A stretch of DNA of 45,435 nucleotides from an uncultured Clostridia bacterium. GTDB lineage: Bacteria; Bacillota; Clostridia; TANB77; CAG-508. Of this stretch, positions 22,626 to 31,767 are shown in pieces. Position numbers and translations under genes: made by a program. Under the pieces are notes generated by a model that was not told where the DNA came from, ran no database searches, and was given only the letters and a program-made list of their open reading frames with translations. The stretch spans positions 1 to 45,435 of the forward strand of contig CAKPIA010000011.1 of NCBI GenBank assembly GCA_934162205.1, in the 5' to 3' direction. Position 1 is the first letter of the stretch; the number at the start of each line of letters is the position of its first letter.

Positions 22626-24206
22626 ATGATGGTCGAAACAACAAATGAAAATTTATCAGTAAATAGATTAGTTTCAGAAAAAAATGAAGTCGTATTCGTA
22701 GAAGGAGATATGATTGTTCCAGACTCAAAACCAGATATATTAAACACAATAAATACAAGTGGAAATGTGTGTATATATAAAAAAGAAATTATGGACGAGA
22801 AAATGAGACTGGATGGGTGTATAAATGCTTATATAATGTATATGGCTGATAATAGCGAAGAATCTGTAAGAGGTCTTAATACAAATCTTGATTTTTCTGA
22901 AAATATAAATATTCCTAATTGTACATCAGATATGATGGCAAGCACAAATATTAATATAAAATCAATTGAATGTAAAATATTAAATGGTAGAAAAATTAAT
23001 GTAAAAGTTGGATTAGAAGTAAATATAAAAGTGTATTCAAATGAAGATATAGAGATAATAAATAAAATAAATAATAATGATGATATTCAAGTATTAGAGG
23101 AAAACTTAGATGTTAATTCTTTAGTTGGATGTGGAAATACAAAAGTATATGCGAAAGATACAATATCAATAGACAATACAGATAATTTAGCTGAAATATT
23201 AAAAGCAAATGTGAATTTAGTAGATAGAGATATAAAAATAAGTTATAATAAAGTTTTAGCCAAAGCAGAAGCAGAAGTAAGAATTATGTATTTAACAGAA
23301 GAAAATACAATAAATACTATAGTTAATAAAATACCAGTTGTAAGTTTTATAGATATTCAAAATGTAAATGAAGGAAATCTATGTGATACAAATTATGAGA
23401 TTAAAAATATGATAATTAAGCCTAACAATGTAGAGGAACATTCTATATACATAGAGTTAGAAGTAGAAGTAAGTTGTATGGTATATGAAGAAAAACAAAT
23501 AAATTTAATACAAGATTTATATAGTCCAACAGAAATGGTAGCGTTTGATACAAGAAATGTGAAAACAATTTCAAATAAAAACAATATTCAAAAAACATGT
23601 CAAATAAGAGAAAAAGTAAATATTCCAGAAATGGAAAATAAAAATTTAGTTGATGTAGAAATTATACCTAAAATTAATAAAGAAACCAAAATGGGTTCAA
23701 AAATAACATATGAAGGTGAATTACAATTTAATTTTATATTTATGTCAGCATCAATAAATGATATGAGTAGTAAAAAAGTAGACTTACCATTTCAATTTGA
23801 TGTAAATGATATTGAAAATGTGGAAAATGCAAATATAATAACAAATATGGAAATTACATCACAAGATTTTGTTGTTCAATCTGGAGGAGATATAAACTGT
23901 AATGTAGATATTTTATTTGCATTAAGTGTATCACAAAGTATTAATATAAATGTTATACAAGGATTAAATATAGAAGAAAATAGAGATTTAGAAGATTATA
24001 GTCTAATATTATATATTGTAAAAAAAGATGATACTTTGTGGAAAATAGCTAAGAAGTTTAATAGTACAATCGACGATATTGTAAGAACAAATGGAATAGA
24101 AAATCCTGATAAAATAGAAATAGGACAAAAATTGTTTATTCCTAAATATGTAAAAGCTGGAGGTAAAACAAATGTAGAATCTCCTACTATGATGAATTAT
24201 GTATAA
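22626..24206 (+). CDS. SPOCS domain (DUF3794) and LysM spore protein
   Basis: 526 aa. Several SPOCS (DUF3794) repeats ('VVFVEGDMIVPDSKPDILNTINTSGNVCI', 'ILKANVNLVDRDIKISYNKVLAKAEAEV') fill most of the chain. A LysM domain closes it at about residues 460-508 ('YIVKKDDTLWKIAKKFNSTIDDIVRTNGI'). SPOCS-LysM proteins are found in clostridial spore coats, where LysM grips cortex peptidoglycan. AAGGAGG precedes ATG 22626. Its stop overlaps the yunB start by 8 nt. Confidence 0.9.
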   Translation: MMVETTNENLSVNRLVSEKNEVVFVEGDMIVPDSKPDILNTINTSGNVCIYKKEIMDEKMRLDGCINAYIMYMADNSEESVRGLNTNLDFSENINIPNCTSDMMASTNINIKSIECKILNGRKINVKVGLEVNIKVYSNEDIEIINKINNNDDIQVLEENLDVNSLVGCGNTKVYAKDTISIDNTDNLAEILKANVNLVDRDIKISYNKVLAKAEAEVRIMYLTEENTINTIVNKIPVVSFIDIQNVNEGNLCDTNYEIKNMIIKPNNVEEHSIYIELEVEVSCMVYEEKQINLIQDLYSPTEMVAFDTRNVKTISNKNNIQKTCQIREKVNIPEMENKNLVDVEIIPKINKETKMGSKITYEGELQFNFIFMSASINDMSSKKVDLPFQFDVNDIENVENANIITNMEITSQDFVVQSGGDINCNVDILFALSVSQSININVIQGLNIEENRDLEDYSLILYIVKKDDTLWKIAKKFNSTIDDIVRTNGIENPDKIEIGQKLFIPKYVKAGGKTNVESPTMMNYV

Positions 24207-24923
24207 AATTTATTCACGTAAGAGAATAAGAATACCAAATATTAAGTTTACATTCAACAAAGGGGTTAAAAGTAAAGAGCGTATTAGAAAAATATCCAAA
24301 ATTTCTTTAATATTGTTAATTGCATTTAGTATTGTTGAAATTACTTTAAAATCTGTAACTCCTATATATGAAACTTTGTGTGAGGATGAAGCAAAATCCA
24401 TAGCTACAATAATTGCTAATGAACAAGCAACAGTTGTTATGAGACAGCACAATTATGATGAGTTATTTACAGTGGAAAAAGATAGTGCGGGAAATATAAC
24501 TATGATAAAATCTAACATATTTCCTATAAATGAAATTACTTCAGATATAGCAGTAAAAATACAAGAAGAGATAAATAAAAAGGAAAATGACGATATTGAG
24601 ATAGCTTTACGGAAGTTTTACAGGAATTCATTTATTAGCAGGAAGAGGTCCGCGGAGTAAAAATAAGGATTTCTTCTATTGGAAATGTTGAGACAGATTT
24701 AAGAAGTGAATTTATATCTCAAGGAATTAATCAAACATTACATAGAGTGTATTTGCAAGTAAAATGTGAAGTGAATATATTAACTCCGTTTCAAAATATT
24801 AATAGAGAAATAACAAATCAAGTGTTACTTGCTGAAAATGTAATAGTTGGTAAAATCCCTTCTACTTACTATAATTTAGAAGGATTACAAAGTACCTCAC
24901 AAGCATTGGAAATAATTGAGTAA
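24199..24923 (+). pseudogene. yunB: yunB-like sporulation gene broken by two frameshifts
   Basis: The start ATG 24199 overlaps the SPOCS gene. It has an N-terminal basic part, a transmembrane helix ('ISLILLIAFSIVEITL') and 'YETLCEDEAKSIATIIANEQA'. The open frame is lost at about 24610 (one extra C after TTA): the family text 'GSFTGIHLLAGRGPR' continues in the next frame. A second extra base at about 24650-24656 moves it again, after which 'VKIRISSIGNVETDLRSEF...NIVGKIPSTYY'-type sequence runs to TAA 24921. All parts of YunB (a sporulation protein of unknown role) are intact but in three frames. Either it is a recent pseudogene or the bases are sequencing errors. Confidence 0.75.
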
Positions 24924-24929
24924 ATAAAA

Positions 24930-24970
24930 ATAATCAAGAATTTATAATAAAAAATTCTTGATTATTTTTT
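24930..24970 (+). terminator. Terminator after yunB
   Basis: Stem of ATAATCAAGAATTT with AAATTCTTGATTATT, followed by TTTT. Confidence 0.85.
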
Positions 24971-25122
24971 ATCTTCTACAGAAATTAAATTTTGTAGCAG
25001 TTTGTACTGATACAAAATCTTAATACTGTTTTTTTGTATAAATATGTAGAAAAATGTAGATTTTTTTGTTTTTATGATGTATAAATATAAAAAAGATAAA
25101 AGAAGAAAAGGATAATTATTAT

Positions 25123-25977
25123 ATGGAAAAAAATAAAGTAGAAGAAAGAGAAAAAGTAAATAGAGACAAAGAGGAGATACATGCAAAGAAAAAATTTACG
25201 ATTTTTGGAATAAGTATTTGGAGAATACTTGCATATTTTATTATTTACAGTATAGCAGGATATATAATAGAAACAATTTTTGGATTATTAACAAAAGGAG
25301 TAATAGAAAGTAGAAAAAGTTTCCTATATGGACCGTTTTGTTCAATCTATGGAGTAGGAGCTGTTATAATGATTGTTTCTTTACAATACTTTAAGAAAAA
25401 TAATTATACATTGTTTTTTGGAGGTTTTGTAGTAGGTTCAATTGTAGAATACTTAGTTAGTTTAATTGGAGAATTTATATTTCATGTAAAATGGTGGGAC
25501 TATTCAAATGAACCTTTTAATATTAATGGTAGAATTTGTGTAATGTTTTCATTGTTTTGGGGTGTGCTTGCAATATATTTAATGTCGCATTTTAATATAA
25601 AGGTTGATAAATTAATTGACAAGATTAAAGAAAAAGTGTCATCAAAAATACTAAATTCTGCAGTGATTATAATAGTAATTTTTATGTTTTTAGACTGTGT
25701 TGTAACAGGAGCAGCATTAAAAATGTTTTTTGCAGATTTGGTTCATGATTATAATTTACCAGTACAGAATTCTGAAATATATTTAAAACAATATGAAGAA
25801 AAAGAAAATGATGAGATTCAAAAGAAGTTAAGAAATAAATATTTTACAAATGAAAAGATGATAAAAACATTTCCTAATTTAAAAATTATATCAAAAAATG
25901 GAGAGATAATTTTTATAAGAGATGTATTAAAAGATATACAACCATATTATTTTAAGGTATTTGATAAAAAAATTTAA
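25123..25977 (+). CDS. CmpB-family (putative ABC-transporter type IV) membrane protein
   Basis: 284 aa with about five transmembrane helices. The block 'WWDYSNEPFNINGRICVMFSLFWG' and the earlier 'ESRKSFLYGPFCSIYGVGAV' are hallmarks of PF06541. The function of this family is not established. A charged N-terminus of 30 residues and a long cytoplasmic C-terminus follow the pattern. There is no adjacent ATPase gene, so a transporter role is not supported here. Confidence 0.82.
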   Translation: MEKNKVEEREKVNRDKEEIHAKKKFTIFGISIWRILAYFIIYSIAGYIIETIFGLLTKGVIESRKSFLYGPFCSIYGVGAVIMIVSLQYFKKNNYTLFFGGFVVGSIVEYLVSLIGEFIFHVKWWDYSNEPFNINGRICVMFSLFWGVLAIYLMSHFNIKVDKLIDKIKEKVSSKILNSAVIIIVIFMFLDCVVTGAALKMFFADLVHDYNLPVQNSEIYLKQYEEKENDEIQKKLRNKYFTNEKMIKTFPNLKIISKNGEIIFIRDVLKDIQPYYFKVFDKKI

Positions 25978-26056
25978 TAAAAGTATTACATAAAAATAAA
26001 AACATTGATATTTCAATGCCTTTAGACATTTATAGTAAAAACTACCGAATAGCAAC

Positions 26057-26090
26057 AAAAAACCTCGGAAGTATTGAAACTTCTGAGGTT
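26057..26090 (-). terminator. Terminator of rplM-rpsI
   Basis: On the minus strand AACCTCAGAAGT / ACTTCCGAGGTT then TTTTTTG (26061-26090 stem, tract near 26057-26062). It closes the ribosomal operon. Confidence 0.85.
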
Positions 26091-26115
26091 GAATTGATTT
26101 TGATAAAAGCTCTTT

Positions 26116-26529
26116 TTATCTCTTGCTAAATTGTGGAGCTTTTCTAGCTTTTTTAAGACCGTATTTTTTTCTTTCTTTCATTCTTGGATCTCTTGTTAAG
26201 AATCCATTAGATTTTAATTCTGGTCTATATTCACTATTAGCTTCATTTAATGCTCTTGCTATACCATGTCTGATAGCTCCAGCTTGACCTGTAAATCCTC
26301 CACCTTGAACTTTACAAATAACATCAAATTTTGATAATGTATTTGTAACTGTAAGAGGTTGTCTAACGATAACTTTTAATGTTTCTAATCCTAAATATTC
26401 ATCAATATCTTTTCCGTTTATTGTTATTTTTCCATTTCCTTCAACTAGTCTAACTCTAGCTATAGAACTTTTTCTTCTACCTGTACCATAGAAAACTATT
26501 TTTTCATTTTTATCTGCTTTTTTAGGCAT
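26116..26529 (-). CDS. rpsI: 30S ribosomal protein S9
   Basis: 137 aa, the normal size. 'YGTGRRKSSIARVRLVEGNGKITINGKDIDEYLG' and the basic tail 'KERKKYGLKKARKAPQFSKR' that reaches the P-site. It follows rplM by 19 nt with GGAGGATATATAAAA before the start, in the standard L13-S9 operon. Confidence 0.98.
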   Translation of the reverse strand: MPKKADKNEKIVFYGTGRRKSSIARVRLVEGNGKITINGKDIDEYLGLETLKVIVRQPLTVTNTLSKFDVICKVQGGGFTGQAGAIRHGIARALNEANSEYRPELKSNGFLTRDPRMKERKKYGLKKARKAPQFSKR

Positions 26530-26548
26530 TTTTATATATCCTCCTTAA

Positions 26549-26983
26549 TTAAAATTCCCAAATTTCTGGTTTTTGTGCTTGATTTTCATGTTCGCTACCT
26601 GCATATACTCTTAATTTTTTAAGACTTTGTCTACCTAAAGAATTGTGTGGTAACATTCCTTTAACAGCTAAAGTTAAAGCTTTTTCTGGATTTTTTTCAA
26701 GCATTACTTTTGCAGGAACTTCTTTCATTCCTCCAATGTAACCTGAATGATGTCTGTAAACTTTTTGGTTTATTTTATTTCCTGTTAAAATAACATCTTT
26801 TGCATTAATTATAATAACGTGATCACCTGTATCAATATTTGGTGAAAAAGTTGGTTTGTGTTTTCCTCTTAATAATTTAGCAGCTTCTGTAGCAACTCTA
26901 CCTAATGGTTTTTCAGCTGCATCAATTATATACCATTTTCTTTCTATTTCACTTTTTTTAGCACTATATGTAGTATTATTCAT
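26549..26983 (-). CDS. rplM: 50S ribosomal protein L13
   Basis: 144 aa. Family blocks 'WYIIDAAEKPLGRVATEAAKLLRGKHKPTFSPNID', 'KVYRHHSGYIGGMKEV' and 'MLPHNSLGRQSLKKLRVYAG'. It opens the rplM-rpsI operon and is read toward lower coordinates from a promoter at 27091-27119. GGAGGGTAATTATTACC lies before ATG 26983. Confidence 0.98.
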   Translation of the reverse strand: MNNTTYSAKKSEIERKWYIIDAAEKPLGRVATEAAKLLRGKHKPTFSPNIDTGDHVIIINAKDVILTGNKINQKVYRHHSGYIGGMKEVPAKVMLEKNPEKALTLAVKGMLPHNSLGRQSLKKLRVYAGSEHENQAQKPEIWEF

Positions 26984-27084
26984 GGTAATAATTACCCTCC
27001 TATTTTATAAATTTTATATATATGAAATTTAAATTAAAGCTACCGGGGAGAAGCTTATATTTAAATCATATTCTAACATAATAC
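26984..27084 (-). promoter_or_regulatory. Leader region of rplM, possible L13-type autoregulatory leader
   Basis: About 100 nt between the probable transcription start and rplM. A short AAGCT...AGCTT stem around a CCCCGGT loop (near 27038-27057) is visible. This position fits an L13 leader, but the fold was not checked against the family model. Confidence 0.3.
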
Positions 27085-27090
27085 TGAAAT

Positions 27091-27119
27091 ATTATATTGC
27101 AAAAAATAACTTTTGTCAA
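27091..27119 (-). promoter_or_regulatory. Promoter of rplM-rpsI
   Basis: Minus strand: TTGACA (27119-27114), 17 nt, TATAAT (27096-27091), a perfect consensus. Confidence 0.9.
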
Positions 27120-27156
27120 TGGATAGCAAAAAAAATATTAAAATTATTGAGAAAAC

Positions 27157-27185
27157 TTGATAAAAAAAGTAATTAAATTTATAAT
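27157..27185 (+). promoter_or_regulatory. Promoter of the flippase gene
   Basis: TTGATA (27157-27162), 17-nt spacer, TATAAT (27180-27185), 31 nt before ATG 27217. Confidence 0.8.
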
Positions 27186-27216
27186 ATAGAAGTAAAATTA
27201 ATTAAGGAGTGATTAC

Positions 27217-28851
27217 ATGGCTGAAGATGCAATAAAAAAAACGACTAGAAAAGAAAGCTTTATGCAAGGTGTATTAACTCTTATGATATCACAAGTGTTA
27301 ATAAAAGTCTTAGGACTTGTTTATACATTATATTTAACAAATAGACATGGATATGGAGATACTGGAAATGCTATTTCAAGTGGAGCATATCAAATATATG
27401 CGTTATTATTAACAGTATCTGCAATAGGAGTTCCAAATGCTATTTCAAAATTGGTTTCTGAAAGAAGTGCAATAGGTGATCATAAGGGAGCACATAGAAT
27501 ATTTAAAATAGGATTTGCTACATTTGCTGTAATTGGATTGATAGGAAGTTTATTATTATTTTTTGGAGCAGGATATATTTCTAAATATTGGTTACAAATA
27601 CCAGAATCAGAAATGACATTAGTTGCTTTATCACCAGCAATATTTTTTGTTGCAATATCATCTGTAATGAGAGGATATTTTAATGGAAGACAAAGTATGA
27701 GAGTTACTGCTAGATCACAAAGTTTAGAACAAGTTTTTAAAACAGTTTTAACTATTATATTAGTAGAAGTAATTGCAATGATATCAGGAACTTCTACAGA
27801 ATTTATGGCTGCAGGTGCAAATTTAGCAACAACAGGGGCAACATTTTTAAGTTTTTCATATATGTTTTTATATTATAGATCAATAAGAAGCGAAGTTGCA
27901 GAAGAAATTTCTCAAACTGTAAATTATAAATATGAAAGAGTTTGGACTATAATAAAAAGAATATTACAAGTATCTATTCCAATGGCACTAAGTTCAATAA
28001 TGTCATCATTTAATAAGAATATAGATTCATTTACTGTTGTAAGGGGATTAAAAACTTTTATGTCAGATGCGGATGCTAAAATCCAATATGGTATTTTAAG
28101 TGGAAAGGTAGATACTTTAACAAGTTTACCATTATCAATAAATATAGCATTTGCAACAGCATTAGTACCTGCAATAGCAGCAGCTAAAGCAAAAAAAGAT
28201 GTAAAAACTGCAACAAAAAGGACGTCATTTTCATTATTGGTTTCAATGCTAATAGGACTTCCTTGTACAATTGGTATGTTTATATTCTCAGAACAAATAC
28301 TAAATTTATTGTTCCCAAACGCAAACCAAGGTGTATTAATATTACAAATAAGTTCATTTACAATTATATTTACGATTTTGGATCAAACAATAAATGGAGC
28401 TTTACAAGGTTTTGGAAAAGTAATGGTACCTGCAATAGCATTAGGATGTGGTGTACTCGCAAAATTAGTTTTGAATTTGGTATTAGTACCAATACCAGGA
28501 ATTGGGGCTAATGGAGCTGCAATTGGTTCTGTAGTATGTCATTTAGTTGCATTTATAATTGCAATAAATGTTCTTAGAAAAAATGTAAAATTAGAGTTAC
28601 CATTTTCAAAATTTATATTAAAACCAATTATTGCTACAATTATAATGGCAATTTGTTCATATTTTGCGTTTATGGTATTAAATGGAATAATGGCAGAAAA
28701 AATGGCAACAATATTAGCAATGATATTTGCTGTTATAATATATGCAATAGCAATAGTTGCATTAAAGATATTTACAAAAGAAGAAATATATATGATACCA
28801 TATGGAAATAAAATATATGGCGTTTTAGAAAAAATAGGAGCATATAAATAG
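27217..28851 (+). CDS. SpoVB/MurJ-like polysaccharide flippase
   Basis: 544 aa, about 14 transmembrane helices. 'FMQGVLTLMISQVLIKVLGLVYTLYL', 'SAIGVPNAISKLVSER' and 'VMRGYFNGRQSMRVTARSQSLEQVFKT' are typical of the SpoVB/MurJ (MviN-like) branch. Members flip lipid-linked precursors such as lipid II for cell wall or spore cortex. It is not certain whether this copy serves vegetative wall or cortex. AAGGAG precedes ATG 27217. Confidence 0.85.
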   Translation: MAEDAIKKTTRKESFMQGVLTLMISQVLIKVLGLVYTLYLTNRHGYGDTGNAISSGAYQIYALLLTVSAIGVPNAISKLVSERSAIGDHKGAHRIFKIGFATFAVIGLIGSLLLFFGAGYISKYWLQIPESEMTLVALSPAIFFVAISSVMRGYFNGRQSMRVTARSQSLEQVFKTVLTIILVEVIAMISGTSTEFMAAGANLATTGATFLSFSYMFLYYRSIRSEVAEEISQTVNYKYERVWTIIKRILQVSIPMALSSIMSSFNKNIDSFTVVRGLKTFMSDADAKIQYGILSGKVDTLTSLPLSINIAFATALVPAIAAAKAKKDVKTATKRTSFSLLVSMLIGLPCTIGMFIFSEQILNLLFPNANQGVLILQISSFTIIFTILDQTINGALQGFGKVMVPAIALGCGVLAKLVLNLVLVPIPGIGANGAAIGSVVCHLVAFIIAINVLRKNVKLELPFSKFILKPIIATIIMAICSYFAFMVLNGIMAEKMATILAMIFAVIIYAIAIVALKIFTKEEIYMIPYGNKIYGVLEKIGAYK

Positions 28852-28960
28852 AAAAAATTTATAAAAAATGTATAAAATACTGAAAAAACAATAAAAATAT
28901 AAAAAAATTAACAAAAAAAAGAAGGATTTTATCGAACGTTGGCGAATAAAATACAATAAG

Positions 28961-28996
28961 TAGCAATAATACTCAAGTTCAGGGTATTGCTATAAT
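28961..28996 (+). promoter_or_regulatory. Probable hup promoter region with hairpin
   Basis: TGCTATAAT (extended -10, TATAAT at 28991-28996) ends an inverted repeat TAGCAATA...TATTGCTA (28961-28992). No clear -35. It lies 35 nt before the HU gene. Confidence 0.4.
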
Positions 28997-29030
28997 ATAT
29001 CATAATAAATCTTATTAGGAGGTAATTTAA

Positions 29031-29309
29031 ATGAACAAAGCTGAATTAATCGCAGCAATAGCTGCAAAAACAGGAGACACAAAAAAAGCAGCTGAAGCAT
29101 CAGTAAACGCTTTCGTTGAAGCTGTAACAGAATCTTTAGTAAAAGGAGACAAAGTTCAATTAGTTGGATTTGGATCTTTCGAAGTAAGAAAAAGAGCAGC
29201 TAGAAAAGGAAGAAACCCACAAACTAAAGAAGAAATCAAAATACCTGCATCAAAAGCTCCAGTATTCAAAGCTGGTAAAGCATTAAAAGATTTAGTAAAC
29301 AAAAAATAA
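29031..29309 (+). CDS. hup: HU family DNA-binding protein
   Basis: 92 aa, normal. It has 'MNKAELIAAIAAKTGDTKKAAEASVNAFVEAVTESL' and the DNA-binding arm 'FEVRKRAARKGRNPQTKEEIKIPASKAPVFKAGKALKDLV'. Codon use is noticeably richer in C-ending codons (ATC, TTC, AAC) than in the neighbours, as expected of a highly expressed gene. AGGAGG precedes ATG 29031. Confidence 0.98.
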   Translation: MNKAELIAAIAAKTGDTKKAAEASVNAFVEAVTESLVKGDKVQLVGFGSFEVRKRAARKGRNPQTKEEIKIPASKAPVFKAGKALKDLVNKK

Positions 29310-29348
29310 GAATTATATATAAAAAATATAAATATATGAATTCATATG

Positions 29349-29376
29349 AAAAGAGGCTATGTATATAGCCTCTTTT
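29349..29376 (+). terminator. Terminator of hup
   Basis: AAAAGAGGCTA / TAGCCTCTTTTA stem with a short T stretch. Confidence 0.75.
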
Positions 29377-29410
29377 ACGTATTATAAGAAAAAATATTTA
29401 TTCTACATTT

Positions 29411-29442
29411 AATTAAGACCAGATTTTAATCTGGTCTTAATT
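29411..29442. terminator. Perfect 15-bp hairpin between hup and aspS
   Basis: AATTAAGACCAGATT (29411-29425) and AATCTGGTCTTAATT (29428-29442), two-base loop. It may terminate either strand. A second short hairpin GAAATTTGC / GCAAATTTC lies at about 29464-29484. Confidence 0.6.
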
Positions 29443-29507
29443 GTTATTATAATATATTGTACAGAAATTTGCTTTGCAAATTTCACTCACGAACAAAGAC
29501 GCGGACT

Positions 29508-31307
29508 TTAAAATGTTTTAATAAGTACAAAAGTTATTAATGTCCGCTTTTGTTCTTTTATATCAATGTTAATATGAACATCTCTTAATTGTTCTCTTGT
29601 TACATTTCCTGGAGCGCCCATCATTAAATCTTGAGCTTTACTATTTAGAGGGAATGCAATAACTTCTCTTATAGATTCTGAATCTGTTAAAAGCATAAGC
29701 ATTCTATCTAATCCAGGAGCAACACCAGCATGTGGAGGAGCACCAAATTGGAATGCATTAAATAAAGCACCAAATTTTTCTTCAATATGTTCTTTTGAAT
29801 ATCCAACTAAATCAAATGCTTTAATCATAATATCTATATCATGATTTCTAACAGCACCAGAAGAAAGTTCTATACCATTACAAACAATGTCATATTGATA
29901 TGCTAAAATGTCTAATGGATCTTTAGTATTTAAAGCTTCTAATCCACCTTGTGGCATTGAGAATGGGTTGTGGCTGAATTGTAATTGATTTCTTTCATCT
30001 AATTCATACATTGGAAAATCATTTATCCAACAAAATTCAAAAGTATCTTCATTTATTAAATTTAATCTTTTTCCAAGTTCTGTTCTTATTTGACCAGCAA
30101 GTTCTGTAGCTCTTTTTTCATTATCTGCTATAAAGAATATTGTATCTTCTTTATCTAAGTCAGCCAATTTTAATAAATCTTTCTTTAATTCATCTGGAAT
30201 AAATTTATCAATAGGTCCTTTAAATGTTAAATCTTCTTGAACTTCTAAATAACCAAGTCCACCCATACCAATACTCATAGCATAAGCTAACATTTTTTCA
30301 TGGAATCCTTTAGACAAGTGACCTTTTACTTTTATAGCTCTTACAGTTCTATCAATAAATGGTTTAAATGTACATTTTTTAAAGAAATCTGATAAATCTA
30401 TAATAAATAAAGGATTTCTTAAATCTGGTTTATCTGTACCATATTTTAGCATAGATTCTCTATAAGAGATTCTAGGGAATGGGTAATTTGTTACTTTTTT
30501 ATTTGAAAATTTAGTAAATGTATTATATATAACTGGTTCTATTACAGCAAATACATCTTCTTGAGTAGCGTAACTCATTTCTATATCTAATTGATAAAAT
30601 TCACCAGGAGCTCTATCTGCTCTAGCATCTTCATCTCTAAAACATGGTGCTATTTGAAAATATTTATCAATTCCAGAAACCATAAGTAATTGCTTAAATT
30701 GTTGTGGTGCTTGAGGAAGTGCATAAAATTTTCCTGCATGTAATCTACTTGGTACTAAGTAATCTCTTGCACCTTCTGGTGATGAACTTGTAAGTATAGG
30801 CGTTTGAACTTCTAAAAATCCTTGTTCAATCATTTGAGTTCTTAAAAATTGTAATACTTGTGCACGTAATATTAAGTTATCTTTTAATTTTTGATTTCTT
30901 AAATCTAAGAATCTATATTGTAATCTTAAGTCTTCTCTTATTTCTTGATCAGAATTGATTTCAAAAGGAAGATTTTTTGTTCTTTTTCCTAATATTTTTA
31001 TTTTTTCAATAAATACTTCAACTTCACCAGTTTTTAATTTTAAATTTACTGTTTCAGGATCTCTTTTTCTAACAGTTCCTTCAACAAAAACACTTGATTC
31101 AATTGGAATATGTGATGCAAAGTCAACATCTTCGTCTTTTCCAGATGTAACAACTTGTGTAATTCCATACATATCTCTAATATCTAGAAATACTACACCT
31201 CCAAGATCACGAATTGTTTCAACAAATCCTGAAATTCTAACTTTTTTTCCAACATCTTCTAATGTGATTTCATTACAAGTATGAGTTCTGTACTCGTTTG
31301 CTTTCAT
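29508..31307 (-). CDS. aspS: Aspartyl-tRNA synthetase (bacterial type)
   Basis: 599 aa. N-terminal OB anticodon-binding domain ('KVRISGFVETIRDLGGVVFLDIRDMYGITQVV'), class II core ('FLDLRNQKLKDNL', 'ILTSSSPEGARDYLVPSR', 'YQLDIEMSYA'), the bacterial GAD insert in the middle, and motif 3 'GVAPGLDRMLML'. The T-box upstream has no Asp codon and likely reads tRNA-Asn, which would suit a non-discriminating enzyme that also makes Asp-tRNA-Asn for GatCAB. The last 16 residues after 'DVHINIDI' look unlike the usual end and overlap an inverted repeat. GGAGG precedes ATG 31307. Confidence 0.95.
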   Translation of the reverse strand: MKANEYRTHTCNEITLEDVGKKVRISGFVETIRDLGGVVFLDIRDMYGITQVVTSGKDEDVDFASHIPIESSVFVEGTVRKRDPETVNLKLKTGEVEVFIEKIKILGKRTKNLPFEINSDQEIREDLRLQYRFLDLRNQKLKDNLILRAQVLQFLRTQMIEQGFLEVQTPILTSSSPEGARDYLVPSRLHAGKFYALPQAPQQFKQLLMVSGIDKYFQIAPCFRDEDARADRAPGEFYQLDIEMSYATQEDVFAVIEPVIYNTFTKFSNKKVTNYPFPRISYRESMLKYGTDKPDLRNPLFIIDLSDFFKKCTFKPFIDRTVRAIKVKGHLSKGFHEKMLAYAMSIGMGGLGYLEVQEDLTFKGPIDKFIPDELKKDLLKLADLDKEDTIFFIADNEKRATELAGQIRTELGKRLNLINEDTFEFCWINDFPMYELDERNQLQFSHNPFSMPQGGLEALNTKDPLDILAYQYDIVCNGIELSSGAVRNHDIDIMIKAFDLVGYSKEHIEEKFGALFNAFQFGAPPHAGVAPGLDRMLMLLTDSESIREVIAFPLNSKAQDLMMGAPGNVTREQLRDVHINIDIKEQKRTLITFVLIKTF

Positions 31308-31331
31308 TTTAATAACCTCCTAAAATTTAAT

Positions 31332-31530
31332 AAAAAAAACGCCCCTCTGCAAATGCAGGGACGAAAATATTTCCGCGGTGCCACCCAGCTTGAAAATTAA
31401 AATAATTTTCCACTTTATAAAAATTGCTCCAATGTGTTTCACAAATTACGTTTTTCTAAAAGGGTTTTCAGCCTAGGACCCTAATTCTCTTATTAGTAAC
31501 CTTTAATTGCTTTCATTGTACAAACGCAAA
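31332..31530 (-). promoter_or_regulatory. T-box riboswitch upstream of aspS
   Basis: The sense strand carries the invariant T-box GGGTGGCACCGCGG (31386-31373) followed by a terminator CGTCCCTGC / GCAGAGGGGCG (31363-31340) and TTTTTTTT. Stem I appears to start near a CAATG/CATTG pairing (about 31520 and 31430). Uncharged tRNA binding would favour antitermination. Neither GAC nor GAT occurs on the sense strand from 31321 to 31560; AAC occurs in GAAACACATTG near the 3' side of stem I. Confidence 0.9.
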
Positions 31531-31552
31531 TATATTTAAAAATATGTATAAT

Positions 31553-31581
31553 ATTTTATATAGTATACACTAAAAAGTCAA
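31553..31581 (-). promoter_or_regulatory. Promoter of the T-box-aspS transcript
   Basis: Minus strand TTGACT (31581-31576), 17 nt, TAAAAT (31558-31553), just upstream of the T-box leader. TATAAA at 31560-31555 is a weaker alternative. Confidence 0.65.
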
Positions 31582-31602
31582 TAGATATGTTAAAATTTAG
31601 TA

Positions 31603-31767
31603 TTATTTTTTAACATCTTTTTTTTCTTCTGGTATAATGATATTCTTAGGTTTTTTGTCTTGGGGTTGTGGTCTAGCAACATTTATATCTTCATATACTG
31701 GAGAAATATTTAAATTTGATCCATCGCCAGTAACAACTTCTAAATCTTTTTTTTCTTTATCAGACAT
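31603..31767 (-). CDS. Small hydrophilic protein of unknown function
   Basis: 54 aa from ATG 31767 with AAGGAGG upstream; the open frame extends further 5' but that part has no ribosome site. Lys/Asp/Pro-rich ('MSDKEKKDLEVVTGDG', 'ISPVYEDINVARPQPQ'), no membrane segment. It lies between the aspS leader and scpB, divergent from scpB. The protein family is not recognised. Confidence 0.65.
   Translation of the reverse strand: MSDKEKKDLEVVTGDGSNLNISPVYEDINVARPQPQDKKPKNIIIPEEKKDVKK

Noticed and set aside
28263..28511. 82-codon plus-strand frame inside the flippase gene
   Set aside because: Out-of-frame overlap with a certain gene, no start signals.
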